Source: Bacteroidales bacterium (lineage in GTDB: Bacteria > Bacteroidota > Bacteroidia > Bacteroidales > SMBSF39). From it: a stretch of DNA of 10,740 bases. A program made the translations under genes and the position numbers. The notes beneath the pieces are model-generated. The model was not told the DNA's origin, searched no databases, and saw only the letters and a list, made by a program, of their open reading frames with translations. This document shows, one piece after another, positions 1 to 7,370 of this stretch (the first letter of the stretch is position 1; the number at the start of each line of letters is the position of its first letter). The stretch spans positions 1-10,740 of the forward strand of contig JAIOSH010000443.1 of the NCBI GenBank assembly GCA_021107685.1. The letters run 5' to 3'.

Positions 1-36
1 ACCGGAGTTTGCTCAACTACCGGAGTTTGCTCAACT
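1..36. repeat. Two tandem copies of an 18-nt unit, at window edge
   Basis: ACCGGAGTTTGCTCAACT occurs twice without a gap (1-18 and 19-36). The unit length is a multiple of three and on the minus strand encodes VVEQTP repeated inside the tail of the GIY-YIG protein. More copies may lie beyond the left edge. The unit shares the GTTGAGC core with the palindrome at 66-90, read on the opposite strand, which hints at a common origin. Confidence 0.8.
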
Positions 37-401
37 ACTGATTTTTTCTTAGACCCTGCTCCCACGGTGGTTGAGCTTGTCGAAACCACCTCTTGCTTGT
101 CTCCTCCTTTCCCAAATTGTGTGTAATTTTTTGATAACTTAGGTAGTTGTTCGTGCTGCCCATTTATCAGGGCTTCTTTTTTTTTTCTACTCCAGCCCTG
201 AACTTGTTTTTCCCGATAAAAGGCTTTATCAACCCTTGAAAATTTTTCATAATATACCAATTTTACAGGCAAACGCTTTTTGGTATGATTTGCTCCTTCT
301 CCATTATTATGTTGCGTCAAACGTAACTCTAAATTATTTGTGCTGCCAGTATAATAACTACCATCAGCACACTCCAGTATGTACATATATCCTCTCTTCA
401 T
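1..401 (-). CDS. GIY-YIG nuclease domain protein (UPF0213/YhbQ-like), partial, 3' end beyond window
   Basis: The minus strand is open from ATG at 401-399 to the left edge: 133 full codons and no stop, so the C-terminus is missing. Residues 1-85 are a compact GIY-YIG domain: YIL (7-9) and YTG (17-19) in place of GIY and YIG, the conserved Arg27 in the NLELRL segment, His31, and the metal-binding Glu64 in FYREKQ. This is the single-domain UPF0213 type, normally about 80-100 aa and of poorly known function (DNA cleavage is inferred from the fold). From about residue 90 the protein carries a low-complexity tail, with VVSTSSTTV encoded by a palindromic repeat (66-90) and VVEQTP encoded twice by a tandem repeat (1-36). 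ATG at 386 is an alternative start; 401 lies just 7 bp after the hsdM stop and suggests co-transcription. A run of ten A (minus strand) at 186-177 encodes the lysines of WSRKKKEAL. The domain call is firm; the biological role is unknown. Confidence 0.85.
   Translation of the reverse strand, partial: MKRGYMYILECADGSYYTGSTNNLELRLTQHNNGEGANHTKKRLPVKLVYYEKFSRVDKAFYREKQVQGWSRKKKEALINGQHEQLPKLSKNYTQFGKGGDKQEVVSTSSTTVGAGSKKKSVVEQTPVVEQTP
66..90. repeat. Imperfect palindrome inside the GIY-YIG coding tail
   Basis: A 25-nt element with 7-nt inverted arms, GGTGGTT (66-72) and AACCACC (84-90), around an 11-nt centre. It is in frame in the GIY-YIG gene and encodes VVSTSSTTV on the minus strand. From general knowledge, near-identical 'ggttgagcttgtcgaaacc' palindromes recur in many Bacteroidetes genomes as dispersed REP-like sequences; I cannot count copies from one window. 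Confidence 0.75.
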
Positions 402-408
402 AGTACCA

Positions 409-2439
409 TTACAATTCCCTTATTTCATTCAACAATTTTTCGGCATCTTTTTCCAGTTTCCAAAACTCTTTAATCAACTCATCGCTTGGAGTTGGTTCCC
501 TGTATTTGTAGAAATATTTGTTTGGCAATATTTCATAACCTAATTGTTCGTATTCTTTCCAACGGATAATCTCATAATCAATCTCTTTTGCTAAAAAGGC
601 ATTTATGTATGCTTTTTTATTTTCCTGGGTCCTGTCGAAAGGAATATACTCGTTATCCACAATATAATGGCGGTGGTTAAAGGTAGCTTCTTTGTCCTGT
701 TGTTTAAACCATTTTTTTATGTCGTTTATGGTTTTGTTTTTCAATTGTGCTACTTTGTTTTTTAGCTTTTCAGCTACCAAAGTTTCAAATGCTTTTTTCC
801 CATCGTAAGGTAATTCCAATTTTATGCTTTCACCTTTAGTAAATGGAGAAAAAATATTTATATAAAATGTCATATCTCCATACAGGTCGAAACGCTTTTT
901 GGCATTGCCGTTGTTCAACTGCACATCAAAAGCTTCGGTAATCCACATTTGCACGCCGTTTTCATCCTCCTGCCAAAAAACTACTTCTACTTTATGAAAA
1001 GCAAAATCGGTGGAATGGAAAAGTTTACTTTGTTCTGTTTCCTGTCGGTTTTTAAACTGTTTATGTATCCACTTTCTGTGTTTATCTGTAATGCGGTGGC
1101 GTTTGTTTCCAAAGGATTTGGGTTCTTTTTCAAACTTATCACGAGCATTTATTATCAGTACTTTGTCTTTTTTGTTTTTGGGCTTGTTATTATTAAGCAA
1201 CCAAACATAGGTGTAAATGCCGGTATTGTAAAACATCTGGTCGGGCAGCATTACAATGGTATCCAGCAAATCGTTTTGCAGAATGTGTCGTCGTATTTCA
1301 CTTTCACCTTGTGTGGCATCTCCATTACTTAGCGGAGAACCATTAAACAAAATGGCAATTTTTGCACCACCCTTATTTTTCGGTTTCATCTTTTCAATCA
1401 TGGTGAGTAAAAAGAGCAAAGCCCCATCATTGCTGGGCGACATGCCCCAGGCATAACGGGAAGTAGCCAAACGCCCCACATCATTTTTATACTCGCTCCA
1501 ATCAACGCCAAATGGCGGATTAGAAATCAAATAATCAAAGTGTTCACCGGCATGTTGGTCGCCATCGTCTTCAATGCTTTCTATATCTGGAATTAATGAA
1601 TTTCCGTGTGTTATGTTTATATGGCTTTCACCTTTCAAAATCATGTCAGCTTTGCAAAGGGCATAGTTTTGGGCAAGTAATTCTTGACCGTTCAGCAATA
1701 CAAGGTCTTCAACATTTTTAAGCCCTTTTTCAGTTTCAGCTTTATCGGCAATATGTTCTTTTGCAATGGAAAGCATACCGCCCGTGCCACAAGCAGGGTC
1801 ATAAACAGAAATTGCTTTAGTTGCTTTTTCAGGTTCAAAATCAATTTCCATAAGGTCAACCATTATGCGGATAATTTCACGCGGTGTAAAGTGTTCGCCG
1901 GTATCCTTTGCATCATCTTGTGAGAAAAGCTGTAAAAGGTTTTCATACACATAACCCATCTCAATATTCGATAGTCGCTGTGGGCTAAAATTTTCTTCGG
2001 CAACTAACTGAATAATACTTGCCAGGCGTCTGGCTTTTACCATTTCGCTTACCCAATAACGATAGTTGAATTTATCAATGATATCGTCAATATTGGAGCT
2101 GAAATTGTTTATATAATTCCTGAAGTTAGTTTCAACCTGTAAAGCACTTTCATCAAGAATAGCTTTTAAAGTCCAATTTGATTTATTGTAAAACGGTTCG
2201 TTTTGTTCCTGAATCTTTATTCTTTTGTTAAGGGTTTCCGTATCAAGGTCAGGATTTTTTGCAAGTAAAGTTTTCTTAAATTTTGCTCTCTTTGCTTCTA
2301 ACACTAATTCAATCCTGCGAATCATTATCATTGGCAAAATAACCGATGGATAATCCTTTGCCTTAAACTTTCCCCTGAGTTTTATTGCACCTTTCCACAC
2401 CTCTTGTGTGAGGTTCTCTAATCGTTCTTTATTTATCAT
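409..2439 (-). CDS. hsdM: Type I restriction-modification system methylase subunit (HsdM, N6-adenine)
   Basis: 676 aa. It transfers a methyl group from S-adenosylmethionine to adenine N6 as part of the HsdM2-HsdS methylase. Visible parts: an HsdM N-terminal helical region (about 1-150); GEHFTPREI (181-189), typical of type I M subunits; SAM-binding motif I DPACGTGG (214-221); catalytic motif IV NPPF (307-310); GIYTYVWLL (407-415). After about residue 490 there is a long charged, lysine-rich extension, making it longer than the classical roughly 500-aa HsdM. The C-terminal part is not an HsdS-like repeat that I recognise. The gene starts 25 bp after the ompA-type gene and is followed 7 bp later by the GIY-YIG gene. 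Neither hsdS nor hsdR is in the window; they may lie to the left. GC content is clearly higher than in the surrounding genes (sample lines near 45% against 12-30%), consistent with transfer. No frameshift seen. Confidence 0.93.
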   Translation of the reverse strand: MINKERLENLTQEVWKGAIKLRGKFKAKDYPSVILPMIMIRRIELVLEAKRAKFKKTLLAKNPDLDTETLNKRIKIQEQNEPFYNKSNWTLKAILDESALQVETNFRNYINNFSSNIDDIIDKFNYRYWVSEMVKARRLASIIQLVAEENFSPQRLSNIEMGYVYENLLQLFSQDDAKDTGEHFTPREIIRIMVDLMEIDFEPEKATKAISVYDPACGTGGMLSIAKEHIADKAETEKGLKNVEDLVLLNGQELLAQNYALCKADMILKGESHINITHGNSLIPDIESIEDDGDQHAGEHFDYLISNPPFGVDWSEYKNDVGRLATSRYAWGMSPSNDGALLFLLTMIEKMKPKNKGGAKIAILFNGSPLSNGDATQGESEIRRHILQNDLLDTIVMLPDQMFYNTGIYTYVWLLNNNKPKNKKDKVLIINARDKFEKEPKSFGNKRHRITDKHRKWIHKQFKNRQETEQSKLFHSTDFAFHKVEVVFWQEDENGVQMWITEAFDVQLNNGNAKKRFDLYGDMTFYINIFSPFTKGESIKLELPYDGKKAFETLVAEKLKNKVAQLKNKTINDIKKWFKQQDKEATFNHRHYIVDNEYIPFDRTQENKKAYINAFLAKEIDYEIIRWKEYEQLGYEILPNKYFYKYREPTPSDELIKEFWKLEKDAEKLLNEIREL

Positions 2440-2464
2440 TTAAATTTTTATCCTACTGTTAATA

Positions 2465-3490
2465 TTAATTTGCATCAATAATTCTGAATAATTCATCTAA
2501 TTGGGGGGTTAAGATTATTTCTGTTCTTCGGTTTTTGCTGCGTGCTTCTTTAGTTTTTGCAGTATCAACAGGTACATATTTGCTCCTGCCTGCAGCTATA
2601 AGCCTTTCAGGGTTTATGTCGCTGTTCCAAACGAGTATTTTTACAATAGCAGTTGCCCGCATTACACTCAGGTCCCAATTATCTTTTATCTGACCGGAAC
2701 CTTTATATGGTACATCATCTGTATGTCCCTCAATAAGTACATTTATATCGGGGTTTTCTTCAAGAACCACGGCAAGTTTCAATAAAGCCTCCTTTCCTTT
2801 TTCTCCGACAGTATAGCTTCCCGAACGGAATAACAGATTTTCTTCAAGCGAAACATAAACCTTTCCATTTCTAATATCTATGGTCAGACCTTTGTCTTCA
2901 AAACCAAATAAAGCATCTGAGACTTTTTGTTTTAATGCACTTACTATTGAATCTTTCTTGTTTAAAATATCCTGAAGCTGTTGTAATTTAATTTCTTTCT
3001 CATTTAATTCCATACTTAAATCTTCCAGGTCTTGTTTTTTTAAAATGAGTTCCTCTTCAAGTATTGTCAATGTATCTTCTCTTTTTTGCAGGTCTTCTCT
3101 TGTAATTTGCAATTCGTTCAATATTTGCTGTATTTCCTGTTCATTACCGACAAGTAATTTTTTATTATTCTCTATTAATAAGGTATAATTTTTATTAAGT
3201 CTGGAGTATTTACCTGCAAGTCTTTGTAAAGAATCATTTAAAATATCAATTTCGTTTTTAACAGAATTTAATTGCTTTTTTAATTTCTCAATTTCGGCAG
3301 ATTTTTCATTATTTATTACACTAAGATTTTGATTTTCTCTCTTTAATTGTGTATTTTCCTCATTGCATTTTTGTTTAAGTGCATTGTGTTCTTTTGTGGA
3401 AACACAGGAAGAAAAAATTACTGAAAACAATATAATGTAACTAAAATGCTTTACTGTAAATATTTTTCTCATTTTTTTATTTTTAAACAT
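2465..3490 (-). CDS. OmpA-family peptidoglycan-binding lipoprotein with long coiled coil
   Basis: 341 aa. Residues 7-28 form a lipoprotein signal (MRK, hydrophobic stretch, then FSS before Cys29), so the mature protein should be lipidated at Cys29 and anchored in the outer membrane. Residues about 35-190 are an uninterrupted, highly charged coiled coil rich in E, K, L and N. Residues about 203-330 are an OmpA/MotB-type domain: GHTDD (255-259) with Asp258, NWDLSVMRA (271-279) with Arg278, and RSKNRRTEI (317-325); the Asp and Arg correspond to the diaminopimelate-binding pair of the family. It probably tethers the outer membrane to peptidoglycan or acts as a spacer. The start codon overlaps the cdd stop as TAATG, implying translational coupling; Met7 is a plausible alternative start, directly at the signal peptide. 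The exact partner or physiological role cannot be read from the sequence. Confidence 0.9.
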   Translation of the reverse strand: MFKNKKMRKIFTVKHFSYIILFSVIFSSCVSTKEHNALKQKCNEENTQLKRENQNLSVINNEKSAEIEKLKKQLNSVKNEIDILNDSLQRLAGKYSRLNKNYTLLIENNKKLLVGNEQEIQQILNELQITREDLQKREDTLTILEEELILKKQDLEDLSMELNEKEIKLQQLQDILNKKDSIVSALKQKVSDALFGFEDKGLTIDIRNGKVYVSLEENLLFRSGSYTVGEKGKEALLKLAVVLEENPDINVLIEGHTDDVPYKGSGQIKDNWDLSVMRATAIVKILVWNSDINPERLIAAGRSKYVPVDTAKTKEARSKNRRTEIILTPQLDELFRIIDAN

Positions 3491-3978
3491 TATTTTTTTA
3501 GATTGTCGCCATCGAATGTAAGAGGTAAAATATTTTCAATGCCATAAATTATTTGAATTTTACCTGTTTCACCCATTAAAATTACTTTTATTTTATTTTT
3601 ATGTCTGTTTTCTAATTCAGCCATTACCTGGCGGCAGGAACCACAAGGAGTTATTGGTGAATTTATCCTGAAGTTATTTGCTCTCGCTGTGATTGCAATA
3701 GATTTGATTGGCACATCAGGGTATTGGGAAGAAGCATAAAAAATCGCTACACGCTCGGCACATAAACCGGACGGATAAGCTGCATTTTCCTGGTTATTTC
3801 CTGTAATAGTAACATTATTTTCAAGTAAAACAGCAGCACCAACGCGATATTGAGAATAAGGGGCATAGGCTGTGTCAGTTGCTTTCTGTGCCTGTTCAAG
3901 CAATTGACGGTCATCATTATTTAACTCATTGACAGAATCATATTCATCAATAGAGATTTTTAAAATAATTTTTTTCAT
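3490..3978 (-). CDS. cdd: Cytidine deaminase
   Basis: 162 aa. It hydrolyses cytidine and deoxycytidine to uridine and deoxyuridine in pyrimidine salvage, in the cytoplasm. The zinc site is complete: CAE with Cys73 and the proton-shuttling Glu75, and PCGSC (111-115) with Cys112 and Cys115. The three-cysteine arrangement is that of the small homotetrameric class. NNQENAAYPSG (61-71) is the nucleoside-binding segment, and YAPYSQYRVGAAV (38-50) is the usual N-terminal motif. About 20-30 residues precede the core, making it slightly longer than the common 130-aa form. The gene is followed by the lipoprotein gene with a 1-nt overlap (TAATG). A 70-bp gap separates it from the ligase gene upstream, enough for its own promoter. 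Confidence 0.95.
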   Translation of the reverse strand: MKKIILKISIDEYDSVNELNNDDRQLLEQAQKATDTAYAPYSQYRVGAAVLLENNVTITGNNQENAAYPSGLCAERVAIFYASSQYPDVPIKSIAITARANNFRINSPITPCGSCRQVMAELENRHKNKIKVILMGETGKIQIIYGIENILPLTFDGDNLKK

Positions 3979-4000
3979 AGAACGTAATAATTTTACACAG

Positions 4001-4008
4001 CGAAAATA
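4001..4008 (-). promoter_or_regulatory. Possible -7 element for cdd
   Basis: On the minus strand TATTTTCG differs by one base from the Bacteroidetes -7 consensus TAnnTTTG and lies about 22 bp before the cdd ATG. A TTG (in TTTCTTGATA) lies about 16 bp upstream, somewhat closer than the usual -33 spacing. It is the only candidate in the 70-bp gap and is weak. Confidence 0.25.
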
Positions 4009-4048
4009 CGAAAATTCTTATTATCAAGAAATCATTCCATTAATCAAT

Positions 4049-5602
4049 TTATTTTCTGCTAAAAAGAAAAAATGAATTAAAAAAAGCAAAAAAAGTTACA
4101 CCAGCCTGAGATTCAATAGTATCTTCTGTAAACATCGATAAAATTGCTGTGGCAAAGAAAATAAAATAAAAATAATCAAACATTTTCCCGGTTATAAAAG
4201 GTGGATAAAATAATGAAAAAATAAACCATAAAAATCCAATTAATCCTAATCCTACAAAAATATGCAGGTATTGATTATGTGAACGACGTCGCCATTCGGT
4301 TTTCAATGCTGAATTAACTTTTTCATAATAATCTTTAAAAGCAATATTTAAATCTCCTGTACCAACTCCAAACAATAAATTATTTTTTATTATTCCTAAT
4401 GATGCTTTCCAGTATTCTATTCTTTGTATAACAGAGCTTCTGTTAGGGTCTTTAAATTCTTTAAAGTTATTGTATCCCAAAAGTATTTTTGAAATTCTTG
4501 TTTTAATATTTGGGTTCTTAATATAATTAATATTGGCTATTCCGCGTTCAATAAATTTTACATCTTTATCTGTCAGTTGGTTAACACCTTCTGCATCTTT
4601 TCTGAAATCTTTTGAACTAAGAAAACGAATTAAAGTATGTTTAATATACTGGTTTTTCTCATCTTTTTCATCAAAATCAAATGAACTGCGTTTATTCCAT
4701 GCCTCCCTTAATTCATCATAACAAATGTATAGACCAACATACTTACCATCTTCTACGGGAAATTTTATAGTATCATGAACATAAGGATTTCCTAATGAAG
4801 TATATTGGTCAATTTGATTAAGATCAACTGTCTGGGGAGTTTTTAATTCTTTTACTATATCATGAATATACATATAAAACAGGGCAGGGACAAAAAAAAG
4901 AATTAAAATATAGTTTAATTTTAAATAAATATTCTTGATTTTAAATATGTTATATAATATTAGAATAAGACCGATTGCTATCAGAATTATTATTCCAATT
5001 ATTGATTCAAGGATAAATAAAAAGAAGGTTAACCAAATGGCAACAGATATAAAAATTATTTTTAATCCGGCATTGAACAAATTTTTGCTATAAATAAAAA
5101 AGACAAGTGTATAGATAGCTATACAAATATTAAGGCTAAAACGAATGTGAGAGATAAAGGGTGAGATTTTTCTAATATCATTAAAATCCTGCTGAATTAA
5201 TTTATATACACTGGCAAAAGTTCCTGCCAAAACTGCTGCGACAAATATTAGCATTAATTGATGGAATTGTTTTCTCTCAATAGGTTTGGTAGTTGATAAT
5301 ATTAATGGGAAAATAATGAGAGGTAATTTGATACGTAAGTCTTTTAAAGCATAATCAAAATCGGTTGTGTAAATTAAACCTATAATATGAAGCAGAAAAA
5401 CAGAACTAAGTGCCAAGGCAGCTTCATTTCTGAAAAAGCATTGAAATTTTTGCTTGATATTACCTTCCAATAACCAGTTTCCAATTAAAATAAATTGAGA
5501 AATACTCATAGTAAATTTAGATAAGGGCAGGCTTATAATCATTAGAAGCAACGTATAAAAATATATCGTCGAATGATTAATTTTTAGATGAGCAATACGC
5601 AT
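4049..5602 (-). CDS. O-antigen ligase/polymerase family membrane protein (Wzy_C/WaaL type)
   Basis: 517 aa polytopic inner-membrane protein. Hydrophobic segments at about 12-45, 61-79, 91-103, 115-134, 157-172, 179-198, 200-220 and 228-247 precede a large hydrophilic loop (about 248-405), then further membrane segments at about 445-467, 474-490 and 500-515. The Wzy_C signature follows the loop: RIEYWKASLGIIKNNLLFGVGTGD (start at 394) and RRRSHNQYLHIFVGLGLIG (start at 438), with Arg394 and His442 in the positions where the family has its conserved arginine and histidine. Members either polymerise O-antigen/exopolysaccharide repeats or ligate glycans to lipid A core on the periplasmic face; sequence alone does not separate these. 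No glycosyltransferases or wzx lie nearby, so this is not a polysaccharide cluster. It follows the peptidase gene after 23 bp, so the two probably share a transcript. Confidence 0.85.
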   Translation of the reverse strand: MRIAHLKINHSTIYFYTLLLMIISLPLSKFTMSISQFILIGNWLLEGNIKQKFQCFFRNEAALALSSVFLLHIIGLIYTTDFDYALKDLRIKLPLIIFPLILSTTKPIERKQFHQLMLIFVAAVLAGTFASVYKLIQQDFNDIRKISPFISHIRFSLNICIAIYTLVFFIYSKNLFNAGLKIIFISVAIWLTFFLFILESIIGIIILIAIGLILILYNIFKIKNIYLKLNYILILFFVPALFYMYIHDIVKELKTPQTVDLNQIDQYTSLGNPYVHDTIKFPVEDGKYVGLYICYDELREAWNKRSSFDFDEKDEKNQYIKHTLIRFLSSKDFRKDAEGVNQLTDKDVKFIERGIANINYIKNPNIKTRISKILLGYNNFKEFKDPNRSSVIQRIEYWKASLGIIKNNLLFGVGTGDLNIAFKDYYEKVNSALKTEWRRRSHNQYLHIFVGLGLIGFLWFIFSLFYPPFITGKMFDYFYFIFFATAILSMFTEDTIESQAGVTFFAFFNSFFLFSRK

Positions 5603-5625
5603 TAAAAATATTGATAAAAATGATA

Positions 5626-7326
5626 TTATTCTTTATTATTTGTATTTTCTTTATTTGTTCCATTAAGAATGGCATAATATTCGGGAGAATTATCCAATAC
5701 TTCTATTGCCTTTTCAATTTCCGGATCATCAGAAAAAGATGTTATAATTCTACCTTTTTGATAATAATATCTTGATACAATTTCTATTTTAAGAAATTTT
5801 TTTATTTCTTCCTCAGATTTTTTAATGTCTTCCTTTTTATTATGCATAATTTTTTTTTCCAGGGCTTCAAATTCCGGTTTTATAGCATTAAAATATTTTT
5901 CGTTTTTTGTTGCCTTTTGTAATTTTTTCAAAGTTTCTTCACTTTCAGTTGTATATTCATAATCCTTATCACTAATAAATGAAAGAAAATCTTCATAAAT
6001 TGCATTTGTAATTTGAAATTTATCAGGAGTATCTATTTCGGGATGTTCTTTGTGAAATTTTGTTCCATAATCAAAAATAAGATAATTTGTCAATAAGCTT
6101 AATGTTATGTTGCTATATTTAGGAGGTTCTATAACAATATCAGGTTCTATTCCACCGCCATCATAAACAGTTCGTCCATTTTTAGTTTGAAAAGCAGTAA
6201 TTAAGGAATCAGGGATTTTTTCCGAGATACCATTTTCGTCCTTATGAGAATAGTCAATTGCCTGTATGCATCTGCTGCTTGGAATATAATATTTAGCAAC
6301 AGTAATTTTCGCCTGTGAATTATAGCTTATTGGAACCACATTCTGTACCAAACCTTTTCCAAAAGTTTTTTGGCCTATTACCACTCCCCTGTCTAAATCC
6401 TGCATAGCTCCCGCTACTATTTCAGAAGCAGATGCACTGGAATTATTTACAAGTATTACTATAGGGATATTTATATCAGCAGGAGAATATAAGGTTCTGT
6501 ATGACTTATTTTTATTATTTAATTTACCTTTTGTACTTACAATCAATTGTCCTTTTTCAATATAAATATTTGATATATTAACAGCTTCATGTAATAATCC
6601 TCCCCCGTTATTTCTGAGGTCAAGAATAATTCCTTTAAGATCATTATTATTTTTTAAGTCAATAAATGCGTCTTTTACCTCTTTTCCTGCCTTTTGAGTA
6701 AAGCTGGATAATTTTATATAACCAATATGATTATTTAACATACCGTAATAGGAAATATTATCAATTTTAATTACTTCTCTTGTAATTTCTTTTTCAATAG
6801 GTTCGGGATTATCATATCTTTCAATAAGAATTTTGATAGTCGTACCAGGTTGGCCTTTTAAAATAGTGCTAATTTCACTTGATTTTTTCCCTTTAAGTGG
6901 CTTATTATCAATTTTAAGAATTTTATCTCCTGCTTTTAATCCTGCTTTATATGCAGGCATGTCTTTATAAGGTTCTGAAATTACAATATAATCACCTTGT
7001 TTATGTATTAAAGCTCCAATACCGCCATACTGTCCTGTTGTTATAAATCTATAATCTTCTACTTCTGATTCGGGAATAAAAATAGTGTATGGATCAAGTG
7101 ATTTGAGCATAGCATCAATGCCTGTTTCCATTAATTCTCCCGAACTGATTTCATCAACGTAATTTATATTCAATTCTTTAAAAAGAGTAGTATAGATATC
7201 CAGATTTTTGGAAATTTCAAAATTATTTTGGTTCTGAGTAAAACCCGAAAAGGGTATAATTATTAATAACAGAAGGATTGAAATAATAATTTTAAATTTT
7301 TTAATTATATTTAACAAAAGTTTCAT
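5626..7326 (-). CDS. ctpA: C-terminal processing peptidase, S41 family (CtpA/Prc type)
   Basis: 566 aa. It is a periplasmic serine protease that trims or degrades envelope proteins from the C-terminus. A signal peptide or N-terminal membrane anchor lies at about 1-30 (lysines, then ISILLLLIIIPFSGFT). Next come an N-terminal helical segment with SLDPYTIFIPE (76-86) and a PDZ domain (about 95-175, starting near GQYGGIGA). The S41 core (about 190-400) has LDLRNNGGGLL (235-245), NNSSASASEI (294-303) with probable nucleophile Ser299, and TFGKG (321-325) with the general base Lys324; the 25-residue Ser-Lys spacing is that of the family. DGGGIEPD (389-396) is also typical. A charged, helical C-terminal extension (about 400-566) is longer than in minimal CtpA. 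It is separated from yidD by a hairpin and a repeat and so probably has its own promoter. Substrates are unknown. Confidence 0.93.
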   Translation of the reverse strand: MKLLLNIIKKFKIIISILLLLIIIPFSGFTQNQNNFEISKNLDIYTTLFKELNINYVDEISSGELMETGIDAMLKSLDPYTIFIPESEVEDYRFITTGQYGGIGALIHKQGDYIVISEPYKDMPAYKAGLKAGDKILKIDNKPLKGKKSSEISTILKGQPGTTIKILIERYDNPEPIEKEITREVIKIDNISYYGMLNNHIGYIKLSSFTQKAGKEVKDAFIDLKNNNDLKGIILDLRNNGGGLLHEAVNISNIYIEKGQLIVSTKGKLNNKNKSYRTLYSPADINIPIVILVNNSSASASEIVAGAMQDLDRGVVIGQKTFGKGLVQNVVPISYNSQAKITVAKYYIPSSRCIQAIDYSHKDENGISEKIPDSLITAFQTKNGRTVYDGGGIEPDIVIEPPKYSNITLSLLTNYLIFDYGTKFHKEHPEIDTPDKFQITNAIYEDFLSFISDKDYEYTTESEETLKKLQKATKNEKYFNAIKPEFEALEKKIMHNKKEDIKKSEEEIKKFLKIEIVSRYYYQKGRIITSFSDDPEIEKAIEVLDNSPEYYAILNGTNKENTNNKE

Positions 7327-7345
7327 TTTTATATTATTGATTAGC

Positions 7346-7353
7346 CAAAATTA
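7346..7353 (-). promoter_or_regulatory. Possible -7 element for ctpA
   Basis: On the minus strand TAATTTTG matches TAnnTTTG exactly and lies about 20 bp before the ctpA ATG. No clear TTTG is seen at the expected -33 position, so only half of the promoter is supported. It sits downstream of the yidD-side hairpin, where a new promoter is expected. Confidence 0.35.
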
Positions 7354-7370
7354 AAATACATAATAAATTT

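Noticed and set aside
407..409. ATG overlapping the hsdM stop (TAATG) as the start of the GIY-YIG gene
   Set aside because: That frame stops after three codons (ATG GTA CTA TGA); the nuclease frame starts at 401 or 386.
949..1923. Several plus-strand open frames (949-1332, 1010-1210, 1256-1456, 1684-1923) inside hsdM
   Set aside because: They lie antisense to a gene with all its methylase motifs, have Cys/Phe/Ser-rich composition typical of reverse-complement shadows, and show no recognisable domain.
1..2439. A complete defence island
   Set aside because: Only hsdM and a partial GIY-YIG gene are visible. Without hsdS, hsdR or other defence genes in the window, completeness cannot be claimed.
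4533..4721. Plus-strand 62-codon frame inside the ligase gene
   Set aside because: It is antisense to the hydrophilic loop of an intact membrane protein gene and has no family features.
4049..5602. Polysaccharide biosynthesis cluster
   Set aside because: Only one ligase/polymerase-type gene is present; its neighbours are a peptidase and cytidine deaminase, with no glycosyltransferase or flippase.
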